Assembly (NCBI GenBank): GCA_949825065.1
Contig: OX463842.1
Span: 48,529,436 to 48,593,435 of the forward strand
DNA length: 64,000 nucleotides
Origin: Odontocerum albicorne
Taxonomy: Eukaryota; Arthropoda; Insecta; Trichoptera; Odontoceridae
Direction of reading: 5' to 3'
The first letter of the stretch is position 1. Every line of letters starts with the position of its first letter. The notes under the pieces are model-generated. The model did no database searches. It had not been told where the DNA came from and worked only from the letters and a program-made list of their open reading frames with translations. This document shows positions 42,930 through 54,610 of the stretch, piece by piece. The position numbers and the translations under genes were made by a program.

Positions 42930-43110
42930 GCTCCATTATCTCATTTCAACATATTCGTTGTATAGGCTGGTTTGGCACTTTGCCACTCATATATTGTCGC
43001 CCAATGTATCTTCTCATTGCACGCATTTCTATAGCATTTTTCAAATTCCTTTTAGTATTTTCCCACAAAATACTTAATCGAATGAAGCATGTTTTAAAAA
43101 GCCTTGAAGC
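42930..43110 (-). mobile_element. Family 4 LINE fragment
   Basis: ATCTTCTCATTGCACGCATTTCTATAGC and TATTTTCCCACAAAATAC share order with 25380-25440 and 56395-56460. Confidence 0.45.
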
Positions 43111-43477
43111 CAGCTTTAAAAGCTTCTGCCTCTAAGAAGCGAGTATAAGTAAGGCTACGTTTAAGTTAATATACTCGTAGATGTTAATGTGATTGCAAAA
43201 TTATTGAGTTGAAATAATCATCGAGGTTTGACTGTAACGTACGTACTCAATATAGAAAAGTAGGTAGCTAACATCACCATATTGAAGCATCAAAGGATTA
43301 CCGCAGTTATGACCCTATTTCCAATGATATATTGCCAATTGAATTTCTGAATAATATTCCTCCGTTAGATTATGCCACGATGATACAATTAAGTTGAACA
43401 ATGACGAATGAACAATACAATTGTTATTTATATATCTATATTCTGTATTTTAAATATAAAATACAAATCCTTTGATC

Positions 43478-44070
43478 TTCTTATTTTTCCTATTTTAGGC
43501 CCGTTGGCTTGTTATGATCCTGCATCATTGTTTCCCTCTTGTGACGTCGACTGATAGCTGTCTTTCCTTCTTTGGGAGTTCTGCTTGCTTAGGGGATACT
43601 CTGGACGTTCTTTTGGCTCTTGGTTCCGCCATTTTGGATACGTGTTCGTTCCACAACCTTCTTCTCTGTCGTCCCCATCTTACAATATCATCAACTTCGC
43701 ACAACCTTCGGATTTCTGTGTTTCATACTCTATCACGAAGGGTTTTGCCAGCGATACTCCTGAGTACCTTCATTTCGCTGGTTCGAAGGAGATTTTTGGT
43801 TTTGACAGTGTCGGCTCTGGACTTTATGCTGTATGTCATTATGGGGCGGACACAGGTCTTGTATATCCTCACCTTGCTTTGGATGTTCATGTACTTGTTT
43901 TTCCAGATAGTATTCTTTAAACATCCGGAAATATCTGCGGCCTTTTGTGATTGTTCAAGCACTTCGCCATAGAGGTCATTATTGCACATTATGTTAGCAC
44001 CCAAGTATTTAAATTTTGTTACTTGTTCAATTGGTGTATCGTTGATCGCCACACTGCATCCGACTGCATT
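43478..44070 (-). pseudogene. Family 1 LINE, 5'-truncated, 8-bp TSD
   Basis: The minus strand codes MAINDTPIEQVTKFKYLGAN, NDLYGEVLEQSQKAADISGC, LKNTIWKNKYMNIQSKVRIY, KTCVRPIMTYSIKSRADTVK and LLRTSEMKVLRSIAGKTLRD, open from 44052 to 43723, then continues frame-broken to the PPGRP end. Very close to the copy at 31959-32635. Flanked by CTTTGATC at 43470-43477 and 44071-44078. No catalytic core. Confidence 0.85.
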
Positions 44071-44189
44071 CTTTGATCGATATCTCTAATTTTTATAAGT
44101 TTTGATCGATATGTCTAATTTAACATGAACACTTTTTTTATAATAATATTAATAAAATTATACATAAAAAAACGTCGTTTCTCGGTCCT

Positions 44190-44360
44190 TGAAGGTGTAA
44201 CAGACAGTGCATCACATTTCATATTTCGCTTCTTCTATACATCCATACATCTTTTCTTGTATCTCCTTCAATGTTTCTGACTTTAAACATTACCTTCAAT
44301 AAACATTCATTTACTTGACCTAACCATACTTTTTTGCCTTCCTCTCTCAAGAATAATTTT
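44190..44360 (-). mobile_element. Family 4 LINE 3' fragment
   Basis: GGTGTAACAGACAGTGCATC, TTTCGCTTCTTCTATACATCC and TTCCTCTCTCAAG follow the antisense order of 20900-21010 and 1-60. Confidence 0.45.
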
Positions 44361-44599
44361 GATAGACCCAAATAAAACATTACTCTTCTTTTTCTGGAAT
44401 ATATATCTTAAATGTGTTTTCTACAGTTTGTTTTGAGATGTATATGCGATACTCGGGATGAGTATATTATATATGATATGTATGTTACACATCATGTTGC
44501 TGAAAAGGAACCTTTATTTGTTTGTTTGAATTAATCTGAAGTGGTATTTGTGGATTCGTTTATTGTTCTGCCATCTATTTATTTTCTGTTTTTTCTTCT

Positions 44600-44845
44600 T
44601 CATTTTATTCTACATGTGCAAGGGTGTGGGCTGAAAAACATCTGGTGTCTCCGTGGTTGGGCTCGCTCTATATTGGTGGGGTGTATCTTGGCCGAGGAGA
44701 TGTCATTAGATGATCCCAGACCTTTTGATAGCTTCTGTCTTTGATGTATGAGTATTCTCTGCAATTTATGTGTTTTTTAAGTGTATTTAAATATGTCATG
44801 TACATACTGTGTTGCTATCAATAAACCTTTATTTATTTCACTAGA
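44600..44845 (+). mobile_element. Repeat R, uninterrupted copy
   Basis: GGGTGTGGGCTGAAAAACATC, TTGGTGGGGTGTATCTTGG, CAGACCTTTTGATAGCTTC and the end CATACTGTGTTGCTATCAATAAACC. It serves as the empty-site reference for the insertion at 19413. A third short piece is at 51430-51482 (GTGAGCTGAAAAATAACG). Confidence 0.7.
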
Positions 44846-45640
44846 ATTGAACTTTGTGTACTTAAAATATTGCCTCAAGTTGATAATTTGCTCGGAGTGT
44901 CTGTCCGATTTTCGGACACTTGACTCCTTCATCTGGTGTTTTAGAATGGACTTGGTATATTTGTTTGGAAAATTAAAATATTGGAGAATTGGGTGCAGCA
45001 TGCAGCTTTGGAAAGCGCTAAAAGACAACTTTTTTTGGGCAGTTTTACCAAAAGTGATGATTATTTTTCTTTCTTAAAATTATTATTCATTCTTAGGAGC
45101 ATTCAAATTATGTAGATTAATTTCAAAAGTTATATCTCTAAAGTTTATTTATTATTTCAGGTAAATGTTATTCTCATGTTAACTCACATTAAGTAAACAC
45201 AGTTTGAACAAATAAAACAATGTGGCCGGCCGTCGGAATAATGCGGCTACAAGGAGGGCAATTAAAACTCGCAACCGCAAATTATTTGTTTCCACCTCTG
45301 GTTCGGTGTTCCGCAGGGATTCAGGCAATTCTGTAGGAATTTACACGTTCGCTTAGTTTTGGTACCTAATTATCATATGTGCTCATTCATCTTCACTGGT
45401 CTGCTTTATGGATCGTCTATCCTTGAAGTCCTCTTGGGAAATACAGCCATCATTTTGACCCGCGCCCACCAAACTTCAGACCAAATTAAACAAATTGTTT
45501 CCATAACTATACAAGATATGTTTAAACAACCTAGTTTTATGGATCAAAAGTATCTGCAACTAAAAATGAATTATTTTAAGTGTGATACACCGTATTAGTT
45601 TTCACTATTCAAACTGAAATTACTTTTTCCACAGCAGAAG
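44846..45640. other. Unique DNA
   Basis: No repeat seen. 45220-45350 is GC-richer (GTGGCCGGCCGTCGGAATAA, GGTTCGGTGTTCCGCAGG). 75-100-codon frames at 44777-45077 and 45359-45598 have no motif I recognise. Confidence 0.3.
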
Positions 45641-45649
45641 AAGACTCAG

Positions 45650-46440
45650 TCTAGAATTGGGGCTAGGAAAACAAAAATCAGCATTTATATGACATTGGTA
45701 AGACTTGCGTTGACACGTGTGTTCAAAAAGTGGACTATGACGATAAATATCAGCATTTGTATGACATTGGTAAGATTTTTTAACACGTGTGTTCAAAAAG
45801 TGGACTATGACGATAAAAATCAGCATTTATATGACATCGATAAGATTTACGTTAACACGTGTGTTCAAAAAGTGGACTATGACGATAAAAACGTGATCAA
45901 TTTTGAGCGCTCACTGGGAAAAAACCACCTAAATAATTTTTGGAACTGGAAGAGAGAAGTTTGACGTAGATTCTACAATGGATAAGATATAAGAGGTCTA
46001 CAGAGATCTCAGCATTTGCATGACGTTGATAAGATATGTGTTGATATACGCGGTGGAAATGTGGATTATGACGAATAAAAAACTAGAGCGACGTTCATGT
46101 CTTCGGGATAATAGTACTCAAAAGAATTTGTGGAATCGGAAGATCGGAGTTTGTCGTTGATGCTACAATAATATGGTCTACGAGTCTACGAGTTCATCAA
46201 GAAGCCTAGTGTCTCGAAACATATTAAGACTGGAATACTTCGTTGACTAGAGCACGTATATCGAATGTCAAAGCCTCGTCGCATCGAGAAAAGCAAGCTT
46301 GATCTTCGACGACGAGAGTTGAGAAATGAGGAAAACGTACCTAATAATAATATAACACTAAGTCGTCAGAACCTAAATCAGTGGCGGTTAAGATCTACAT
46401 TGGATTGTAGTGCCAAAAATGATGATGATACCATATAAGT
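45650..46440 (+). pseudogene. LINE C-terminal region with an internal triplication (family 8)
   Basis: The segment coding TLVRLALTRVFKKWTMT (a decayed form of the K-L-R-P-V-L-T-Y-G-E-T-W-T region seen after LINE reverse transcriptases) is present three times in units of about 72-75 bases between 45675 and 45890. Then follow KKLERRSCLRD at 46080, an SRNILRLEYFVD-type segment at 46217, and QNLNQWRLRSTLD-type text ending in GATGATGAT at 46430. Multiple stops. The 3' end resembles the insert at 37434. Confidence 0.6.
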
Positions 46441-46599
46441 TAAATTAGTATTTTATGTTAGAAAATTCATTAAATATAAAGTTGAAGTTTGTTATATCAA
46501 ATACACATCCATCATCCCCATAAAAATACGTTCCTTAGTTTAATATATTAAATACACTTCTGATAAAGTATAACAATAATTGGACCTAAGTAATTTGTT

Positions 46600-46740
46600 T
46601 AGTCAAACACCGTTTATTCCATTTTATATGGAAGGGAATAAACACTGTTTATTCCACTTTATATGGAAGGGAATAAACAGTGTATGTTTAAACAAATCAC
46701 AATGGCTTTAAGCCTCCACAGTGCTAATGTGTTAACAAAA
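46600..46740. mobile_element. Penelope-like terminal fragments (copy I)
   Basis: CAAACACCGTTTATTCCATTTTATATGG and its near duplicate, then GGGAATAAACAGTGTATG, ATCACAATGGCTTTAAGCC and TCCACAGTGCTAATGTG. These are inverted 3'-terminal pieces without the conserved central motif. Confidence 0.6.
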
Positions 46741-46744
46741 CATC

Positions 46745-47085
46745 AAACTGTTTCCCTGCTACGTCAAGCAGAGAGAAAAGAGTGCCAGACTTTCCTATCT
46801 CGATAGACATATTTCACATCTTTTACATTCATATATCTTCTCATATAGCTCTTACGATTATTGTTAATGCTTACTTTTCATTTTTTCAAGATATTCAATT
46901 GAGCCAACAATACTTTACTAAATCTTCTTCTACCACACTTTCCACTCATATTTGCACTGTGTATTTGTTTTGTAAAAATGTGTTCATTAATTCACTCAAA
47001 GTGTACTGTACTACATCTTACATAACACATCAGCATTAAGTTTACATTCATTCCTAATAATTTCATTCCGCATACATCGTATTTA
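46745..47085 (-). mobile_element. Family 4 LINE fragment
   Basis: GTGCCAGACTTTCCTATCTCGATAGACATA, CAAGATATTCAATTGAGCC and TACCACACTTTCCACTCATATTTGCAC parallel 15370-15530 and 42076-42260. Confidence 0.6.
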
Positions 47086-47575
47086 AATTTCGACAACGGT
47101 TAGTCAAATGCTACGTTTGGTCAGTGTTATTGCATGGAGTGGTATCATGGACTCTCAAAGTAAGTGGTATGAACCGACTAGAAGCATTCCAAATGTGGAT
47201 GCACCGGAGAATGCTACGGATACCCTGGACGGATATGGTCAGCAACACAAAGGTTCTTCAAAGAGCCAAAGTTGATCGAGAGATGCTGACTAATATTAAA
47301 ATCCGAAAGGTGTCCTACTTGGGATGTATGTATGTCATGTACTTAGAGGAGCACAGTACAAATTACTGCACTTGATCATCCAAGGCAAAATAGAAGCCCG
47401 AAGAGGTGTTGGCAAGAGGCAAATCTCCTGGCTTCGCAATATACGTGATTGGACTGGCATAAGGGGCGTTGAAGATCTTTTTCGGTCTACCGGGGACAAA
47501 GATGTCTACTCTCAAGTGATATTCAACGTGGGGGGGGGTCGAGGGGGCTGACATGACACTGGGAAGAAGATTAAG
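47086..47575 (+). pseudogene. Family 3 LINE, C-terminal region
   Basis: Two overlapping frames encode the end of a LINE polyprotein: VSWTLKVSGMNRLEAFQMWM, HRRMLRIPWTDMVSNTKVLQ, LTNIKIRKVSYLG, then in another frame LRGAQYKLLHLIIQGKIEAR, RGVGKRQISWLRNIRDWTGI and DLFRSTGDKDVYSQV. The frame change at about 47317-47327 comes from an extra run of ATGT repeats between the glycine and the following VLRGA, absent in the copy at 33590. The copy ends with a GACATGACACTGGGAAGAAG tail. There is no reverse-transcriptase core in this fragment. Confidence 0.85.
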
Positions 47576-47900
47576 AAGTATTCTTCAAAGGGGATGAATT
47601 TCTACAGAGGCTTGCAGTCAGTGAAAGCGTGGAAGAACGATGAAAAAAAGGATGTGCATCAATGCGTTGGATTGATTGACGTTGGATAGATGCAACAGGA
47701 CTACCCTTAATAACTGTGGAGTAGAATGATGGACATATAGGAGTGGTCAAAGGCTTTCATGGAAGTCACGATGTCATCGGCTACACGACAGGATGGATGA
47801 ATTTTGAAATATACCGACCGGTTTTGAGATTTTTCTCATTATCAACGAGTCTTATTAATAGTTAATTAATTTTTCTATAATTGATAGTGTAAACGTCTGG
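47576..47900. other. Possible LINE remnant
   Basis: GATTGACGTTGGATAGATGCAACAGG and GGACATATAGGAGTGGTCAAAGG have the look of a decayed C-terminal coding region, but no defined motif. Low certainty. Confidence 0.25.
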
Positions 47901-47911
47901 TAATAATATAA

Positions 47912-48098
47912 CACTTCTTCTTCATCCTCTTGGTTTAGGTCGTATGATCTGTTTGTGACGGTGGGCTGTCCTGGGATGATGACGTCCAGCTGTCCTTCCA
48001 CCTTTTCGGCGGCCTTCCTGGTAATCTCCTACTGTTAGGGTTTTCAGTCTTAGCGATTCTTGCCAGTCTTATGTCATCCATGCGATCCAAATGATAAA
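47912..48098 (-). mobile_element. Family 1 LINE 3' end, 9-bp TSD
   Basis: The minus strand codes a LPGRPPKRWKDSWTSSSQDS end. The 3' tail is GAAGAAG. ATAATATAA is present at 47903-47911 and 48099-48107. Only 187 bases, the shortest of the family 1 copies. Confidence 0.75.
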
Positions 48099-48107
48099 AT
48101 AATATAA

Positions 48108-48799
48108 AATATCAGTGAAAACTGAAAATATAAAATATTAGTGAAAACTATAGTGTTTGAAAATGTATTGCATTTGAAAGATAATCTGTTTCGATCCTGG
48201 GTTTTGAAATATGGAAAAATATCTTAAACAACAAGCATCGTCCTTTGTAATGATTATATTGTTAACCTTCAACTCCTTGTACAGAAACACCTTGGATCTA
48301 TTAAATAAATCATAGCATATTTTCTCTGCATTACCCTTATAAATGTTACCCGTTGCTTCATTAAAATAAATCCAGGAAACATTGTCTTAAATCATAATGA
48401 TTTGATATATTGTCTCGGGAGCGGCATTCATTTGGATTTTAATTATTACACGAGTCCTCGGGAGTAGGCCTGAAGCCGGCGGAGGCAGATGACGCCAATA
48501 AGACATCTGGAATGATGCTGGATTCTGGATTAGGGGGGGATGAATGGGCTCTACTTAATCTTCTCTCACTTTTTAATTACCCTCTCCCTTAATCGTCTGC
48601 CATTACGATGAATCTTGAAGGGTTGGATTTTAATCGTTAGTTATAATTCATGATGTAAAAAAATTAAATATATGATTGACGTATTTAATTCAAGCACTTG
48701 TAGATGCATAAATGAGTAATAAATAATTCCAGTATAAATATTTGCATTTTACAAAAGATTAGAAATAAGTTTTCGCAAAATAATTTTTTCTCTATTTTT
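48108..48799. other. Unique DNA
   Basis: 48440-48600 is GC-richer (GGCCTGAAGCCGGCGGAGGC) and unlike any repeat here. No coding frame. Confidence 0.3.
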
Positions 48800-49385
48800 T
48801 GTTGATCATGAATTGTATTTGATGTATGGTACATGTTTTTTTTTATCGTGAATTGTATTTGATTTATGGTACATGTTTATTTGTTGATCATGAATGGTAT
48901 TTGATGTATGGTACATATTTTTTTGTTGATCATGAATTGTATTTGATGTATGGTACATGTTTTTTTGTTGATCATGAATTGTATTTGATGTATGGTACAT
49001 ATTTTTTTGTTGATCATGAATCGTGTTTGATGTATGGTACATGTTTTTTTGTTGATCATGAATTGTATTTGATGTATGGTACATGTTTTTTTATTGATCA
49101 TGAATTGTATTTGATGTATGGTACATGTTTTTTTGTTGATCATGAATCGTGTTTGATGTATGGTACATGTTTTTTTGTTGATCATGAATTGTATTTGATG
49201 TATGGTACATGTTTTTTTGTTTATCATGAATTGTATTTGATGTATAATACATGTTTTTTTGTTGATCATGAATTGTATTTGATGTATGGTTCATGTTTTT
49301 TTTTTGATCATGAATTGTATTTGATGTATGGTACATATTTTTTTGTTGATCATGAATTGTATTTGATGTATGGTATATGTTTTTG
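48800..49385. repeat. 42-bp minisatellite, 14 copies
   Basis: Fourteen units containing TTGATCATGAATTGTATTTG and ATGTATGGTACATG. Divisible by three, so it gives frames on both strands (a plus frame of about 200 codons with DHELYLMYGTCF, and minus frames). These are not genes. The unit contains the palindromes TGATCA and GTAC. Confidence 0.95.
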
Positions 49386-49585
49386 CATATTTTCCAAAAT
49401 GTCTAAAATTTTCGTAAATGGACTTAATGTGACAATAACAATTGAAATCAAGTATTGTATTTAACAACAACATTTATGGAAAAGTTAAGCTAAACTTTAA
49501 AATTATCAACCGGACAGTTTTCATGCGTGTAAAAATCGTGCACACCATATTTGACTACCGCGAATTTATTGTTTAAAAAAATACT

Positions 49586-49936
49586 CTACAAGTTAAAGTA
49601 ATTTACAAAACTATCGAGTTTGCTAAATGTTTCATATGGACTTTTAAAAGGTGTTGGAGAGTGGACGATGAAATCTATCACAATGGAAAAGAGTGAATCC
49701 TTTGCAACTTGATTAACAGTAGAATAGTGCATATCTATTGTTCTAAAATAATTATCAAAGGAGAAGTCTTCTTTATAATAGGTACTAATAGTGGACTTCA
49801 CAAAACTATCAAGAGTAAAAAATGTTGAATATCTTGGGCACATCTTTTGTAGCCTTAAAATACTATCTCTTTCAACTGATTCTGGATGGAAAGTTTGAGG
49901 GTATGCGGACTGTAGGATATCGTGGTTAAATAACAT
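49586..49936 (-). CDS. Unrecognised ORF, 116 codons
   Basis: An open frame of 116 codons from an ATG at 49936, unusually long for such AT-rich DNA outside tandem repeats. It starts MLFNHDILQSAYPQTFHPES and contains YYKEDFSFDNYFRTIDMHYS. No motif, signal peptide or membrane segment is obvious. On its 5' side, just outside the ATG, the hAT relic (49954-50576) is inserted. Upstream of the relic the same strand carries another open stretch (IQNLLIAFGCSEIQSYSSHF-type, about 50585-50660). The hAT may therefore have landed in or beside a larger gene, though a TAG lies two codons before the ATG. It may be a broken host exon or a piece of an unknown mobile element. No function is claimed. Confidence 0.25.
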   Translation of the reverse strand: MLFNHDILQSAYPQTFHPESVERDSILRLQKMCPRYSTFFTLDSFVKSTISTYYKEDFSFDNYFRTIDMHYSTVNQVAKDSLFSIVIDFIVHSPTPFKSPYETFSKLDSFVNYFNL

Positions 49937-49953
49937 TTTCTAATGAACTAGAC

Positions 49954-50576
49954 CAGGGGACTGCAGAATTTCTAGTGAAAAGACCCAAATATTAAGTAAA
50001 CAGAATTTCGAAATTTTCATAGAGCCGCAACATAAACTTTCACTGTAGCTATATTTTAATGACGAAAAAACAAAACGAGATAAAATCAACATTTTTATTT
50101 AAAACTCAAATTTACAATACACTCGTAGGCTACTTAGAATAATATTATATATGAAAGTTATAAACTTCAGTAGCTCAGTGCGCTATTTATAAAACTAGAA
50201 AACCTAAATAATTAAACACTAATAAAACGCTTTTTGGGCTTTCTAAAGTTTACTATTTAGAACGGTGATCTCGCATCGCTTTCAAAAGCTTTGCTATGTC
50301 TGGCAAGTAACTACTTGTTTTCAATTTAAGGCATGATTGTAAATTATCGTCGGTTAATTTGCTTCTTAGCTTATTTTTTATTTGATTCATGGAAGAGAAT
50401 GTTTATTCGCATAAATAGGTAGAGCCGAAGATTGTGAGAATAGCAAATGCTAGTTCTTTTATTGTGTTGTATATTTCAGGCAAACTATTCCATGTAACAT
50501 ATCAAATATAATTGGTGAAGCTGGAATTGATGAGCCGCAAATGTCTATAAAAAGACCCGCGGTTTGCCGACCTCTG
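49954..50576 (-). mobile_element. hAT element, internally deleted (623 bp)
   Basis: Left end CAGGGGACTGCAGAATTTC; right end on the minus strand CAGAGGTCGGCAAACCGCGG, the hAT-type CAGRGG terminus. The flanks AACTAGAC (49946-49953) and GACTAGAC (50577-50584) form an 8-base duplication with one mismatch, as expected for hAT. It contains the transposase C-terminus at 50253-50495. Confidence 0.9.
50253..50495 (-). pseudogene. hAT transposase C-terminal dimerisation domain
   Basis: The minus strand reads TWNSLPEIYNTIKELAFAIL, TIFGSTYLCE, a TAA stop, then TFSSMNQIKNKLRSKLTDDN and a TSSYLPDIAKLLK segment. The FGSTYLCE..FS.M..IK.K.RS.LTD series is the hAT C-terminal region, in the group related to vertebrate EPM2AIP1/ZBED-type domesticated proteins. 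It mediates dimerisation of the transposase. The one in-frame stop falls between E and T of the core motif. The rest of the transposase, including the BED finger and the catalytic residues, is missing. The remaining 5' part of the element is non-coding. Confidence 0.88.
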
Positions 50577-50584
50577 GACTAGAC

Positions 50585-51375
<791 letters not shown>

Positions 51376-51485
51376 TATTGAATTTATAATTGCATTAACT
51401 GATTATTTATATTTTTGCATCATAATTTACTTGCACAAGAATGTGAGCTGAAAAATAACGAACCTCCTAGTGGCTGATTTCGTCT

Positions 51486-51925
51486 TTTATTTATTTATTT
51501 AACACTTTTATTGCAAATACAATCTGGCGGGCTTAACCAACCAAACAAAAGTAAATTAAGCGAGTTACGTGGTCGCATAGATCATTCAAATGACTATCCA
51601 TCCCCACGAAATCCATAAACATATACGTGAGCACACGCCCACGTACCCCACAAAGACGGACAATTATGTTTCATATATAAAGTGAGATATCATCAATCAA
51701 AAGGAAAGGAAGGGATGGTGGAGAGGAAAGGAAAAGAAAAATCAGGAATGAAACACGTTATTTTACTGACTAGAAATTTAGAGGTTTTTCATTCGCTTCT
51801 TAAAGCATGCCAAGGACGGAGCGAGTCTTATATTGGTTTGTAACTGATTCCAGAGTCTCACTGCATGGACAGTAAAGGACGACGTAAAGAAAGAAGAGCG
51901 GTGAACTGGAAAGGTCACTTACACA
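51486..51925 (-). mobile_element. Family 5 LINE, 5'-truncated 3' end
   Basis: Inverse complement of 61070-61510: starts TTATTTATTTATTTAACACT, CAATCTGGCGGGCTT, then the antisense 3' UTR (CATAAACATATACGTGAG) and coding end (CAAGGACGGAGCGAGTCTTA, CCAGAGTCTCACTGCATGGA). About 23 bases of the tail, ATTGCC..CAATCTCTTCC, are deleted after GGGCTT. It ends at about 51925 by 5' truncation. Confidence 0.9.
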
Positions 51926-51944
51926 TTATTAACATAATATATAT

Positions 51945-52200
51945 GTAATTAAGTGTCATTGTTTGTCAGGTTGTTGAGAATGTGCAACAGAGCTTTATAT
52001 AATAAAAAATCTGAAAGAATTATCGATTTATTTTTTCATGCTTAAGTCCTCAGGGTGACACAGGCAAAATCCTAGTTTTGACACGACAAATGAAAGGTAA
52101 CAAACCCAGATCCATTACAATTGTGTGCACAAATTAAATTACCTGTTGTTTTTTTTCGCAAATTATATATTCTTGTCGTGTATGTATGAATAAAATAAAT
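51945..52200 (+). repeat. Dispersed repeat Y, copy 1
   Basis: TAAGTGTCATTGTTTGTCAGGTTG, TCCTCAGGGTGACACAGGC, CCCAGATCCATTA and CGCAAATTATATATTCTTGTC match the inverse complement of 58360-58625. No coding frame. Perhaps a SINE or LINE 3' end. Confidence 0.65.
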
Positions 52201-52309
52201 AAATATTTCTCAACACTATTATAATATTTCCATAAAAGTGTGTAGGTGAATACCAACAGACTATTATACATTTTGATCATTTCTACTGTTGATATTGCGG
52301 GGTTGCTTT

Positions 52310-53105
52310 ATATGACAAGCGTATTTTGCCTTGTTTCCTATCGGTACGCTTCTTTTTATCTCCTTTACAATTCGTTTGTCATACGTAAATACACTCGTAC
52401 TGCATAGATAACAGAATTCACAATATTTTTTTTAATAAAAAATCATATTCAAAAAGACCCAATAAAATAAACTAGAATTGAAAAACTGTTTTAAGGTAAT
52501 CAGAGTGTTTGCAAAAGTCTGAGAAGAGCTTTCTGATGGAAATATTCAGAATGATTTATTTGGGAAAGCTTTTCTGTTTTGCGGAACTCTACGGAAATGT
52601 ATCTAATTGTTTGCATGTGAAAAACACAAACCCTTTTTATATCTTGTTTATTCTACTTAAATCTGGGTCGTTCTTGGTTCTTGGATTCGGATTGTTCAAA
52701 GAAAAACAAATATCTTTTCCTTTTCCAAGTTTGTTTGTGAACTCTAGAATTTTTATTTTTTTCCTTCTAGAATAGGTGAAGTAAAACTTTTAATATTGTA
52801 CACTAGATAATCTTAAATAAGAATGAAAATTTAATTTATTTTGATTATGAGTATTTTATGACTAATTATATTTTTTCAAATTCTTGTCTAGGTTTTGTCA
52901 AACCTGGAATCTCATGAACAGCTTTAGGAAGCCCTTGAGGACAACCCTTTTTAGGTGGCTTAATCAAAATTTACGGTGCTATACGAAACACTATACAACA
53001 ATATACCTAAAGCTTAATGTGTTACTATCACATATCGGAAAATATACAAAGGTTTCTTTGCAGTTCGTATTTCGTTGGTAAGTTTTCAAATATGTTTTTT
53101 TGAAC
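52310..53105. other. Short LINE remnant, then nothing recognised
   Basis: 52325-52400 resembles antisense family 4 text (CTTGTTTCCTATCGGTACGC). An 88-codon plus frame at 52509-52775 is rich in F, L and K and has a hydrophobic run, but no known motif. The rest is AT-rich. Confidence 0.3.
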
Positions 53106-53109
53106 ATAT

Positions 53110-53662
53110 GTAGATGCAGAGATGAAGTTTAGATCATTGACGGGAGTTCTATGTGATCCGAAAATGCCAGTAAAGTTAAAAGGAAAAGTATACTAAACGA
53201 TTGTCAGACCCGCACTCCTCTATGGCTCCGAATGCTGGACGACGTATAACTCTTACTCTAGGCAACTAGAAACTGCTGAAATGCGTATGTATGCTAAGAT
53301 GGTCAGCTGGTGTGCCTCTAAGACACAAAATAAAAAGCTCACGCATTCGTGGAAGCCTAGGTGTTACAGACATCAACAGTAAGATGGAGGAGAGACGATT
53401 GAGATGGTATGGGCACGTTGGACGCAGAGCACCCGATCACATTGTGAACCAGGCAATCTCCATGGATCTTCCTCGAATAACAACCAGAAGAAGACCAAAT
53501 AATTCATGGGTGGTGCAAAAAGATAACCTGATGTAGAGGCACGGCCTGGGGGACGTAGTCCGGGACAGAAGAGCATACAACCTGAGGACGAGGAGAGCTG
53601 ACTCCAACAGTCTTCGCAGACAGTGAGTTGGGATGGAGCCAGGGAGAAGATGCAGATGCAGA
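53110..53662 (+). pseudogene. RTE-like LINE, C-terminal region
   Basis: Sense counterpart of 24700-25365: MKFRSLTGVLCDPKMPVKLK, a stop, TIVRPALLYGSECWT, RQLETAEMR, then (open at 53291-53536) MLRWSAGVPLRHKIKSSRIR, DINSKMEERRLRWYGHVGRR and APDHIVNQ. The frame is shifted after MR by a TATG insertion. It ends with TTGGGATGGAGCCAGGGAG and a GATGCA tail (53644-53662). The RRLRWYGHV..R.P.DH pattern is typical of the RTE-like family. Confidence 0.88.
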
Positions 53663-54045
53663 TAAGTGCCTTATTTAATGACCGCAGTCATTATTTTCCT
53701 AACCTTACACTTAGCAAATTTATCATGTGATTATTAGAACAAAATTAATTTAAAACAAAACTTTACTAAACTAAAAGAAAATGAACTATTCAGGAATAAA
53801 TTTAAACGCTACATATTCTGGAAAACAAAGTACTACGTGCACTGCATGCGCATACAATAAGATGACAAAAAATTACATATGCTTAGTTTTTTTTCTATTT
53901 AAATACGAGTATTTTGGAAGAGTAACCAGTGTAGTATTTTTATTTTGTAGTATTTTAAATCAGTCAATAATTGTGAGCTTGATTTCTGAATTAAAGCGTC
54001 CATTAGGATTGTTTGCCCTCTAAACGGCGCTATTTAAATAATCCT
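53663..54045 (-). repeat. Dispersed repeat X, copy 2, interrupted
   Basis: 53665-53710 (AAGTGCCTTATTTAATGACCGCAGTC) and 53935-54040 (AATCAGTCAATAATTGTGAG, AAAGCGTCCATTAGGATTG, AACGGCGC) are inverse complements of the two halves of 60065-60325. They are separated by about 200 bases that include an 80-codon plus frame (53781-54023) of unknown nature. This may be the fuller form of the repeat or an insertion. Confidence 0.5.
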
Positions 54046-54610
54046 TTCATTATTATAAGCGCCAATGTGTAAATTTATCAGAACCTAAAGATAAAAAAGG
54101 CAGTCAGCACCATGTTTGAAGAGATTACTTGCCATTAGGAAAGATGAAAACACTTTGCAGAAGTTGATGGTTGTTAGAAGTGTTGAGGAGCGGCCAGCAT
54201 TCGAATGGTTTCCAGTAAGATGAGTAGACCAAATGAAAGAGATGACTGTCTCCTCATTGAGTCCTGTGCTCCTCGTAGCTCAGGATCGGGGGAATACAGA
54301 CGTAACATATTCCTAGTTCTAGACCACCAGCAATCGCAAACCAGTTGCTTGAAGAAATCGCCACAAGGCAACAAATCACTTTATACAAAACGGAGTGTCT
54401 TAATCATACGTGATTCATCCTATTAATATTAAAGGTAAAACGAAACATTTTTTAACTCAGAAAATTCCTCATCCCTAGTTGCTATAAAATTCCCACCCTT
54501 GTGTTTATTTTCATCGAGATTGGTTTTTTTAATTTAAATTAGGTTATTTTTACTCAAATATTATTTTTATGTACTAAGCTCGAGACACGGCCATATATAC
54601 GAGAACAGAA
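54046..54610. other. Nothing recognised
   Basis: Overlapping 66-73-codon frames on both strands at 54174-54426 (plus strand: RDDCLLIESCAPRSSGSGEY) in a GC-richer patch have no family I recognise. Confidence 0.3.

Noticed and set aside
48826..49464. 212-codon frame with DHELYLMYGTCF repeats
   Set aside because: Product of the 42-bp minisatellite; minus-strand frames over the same bases are just as long.
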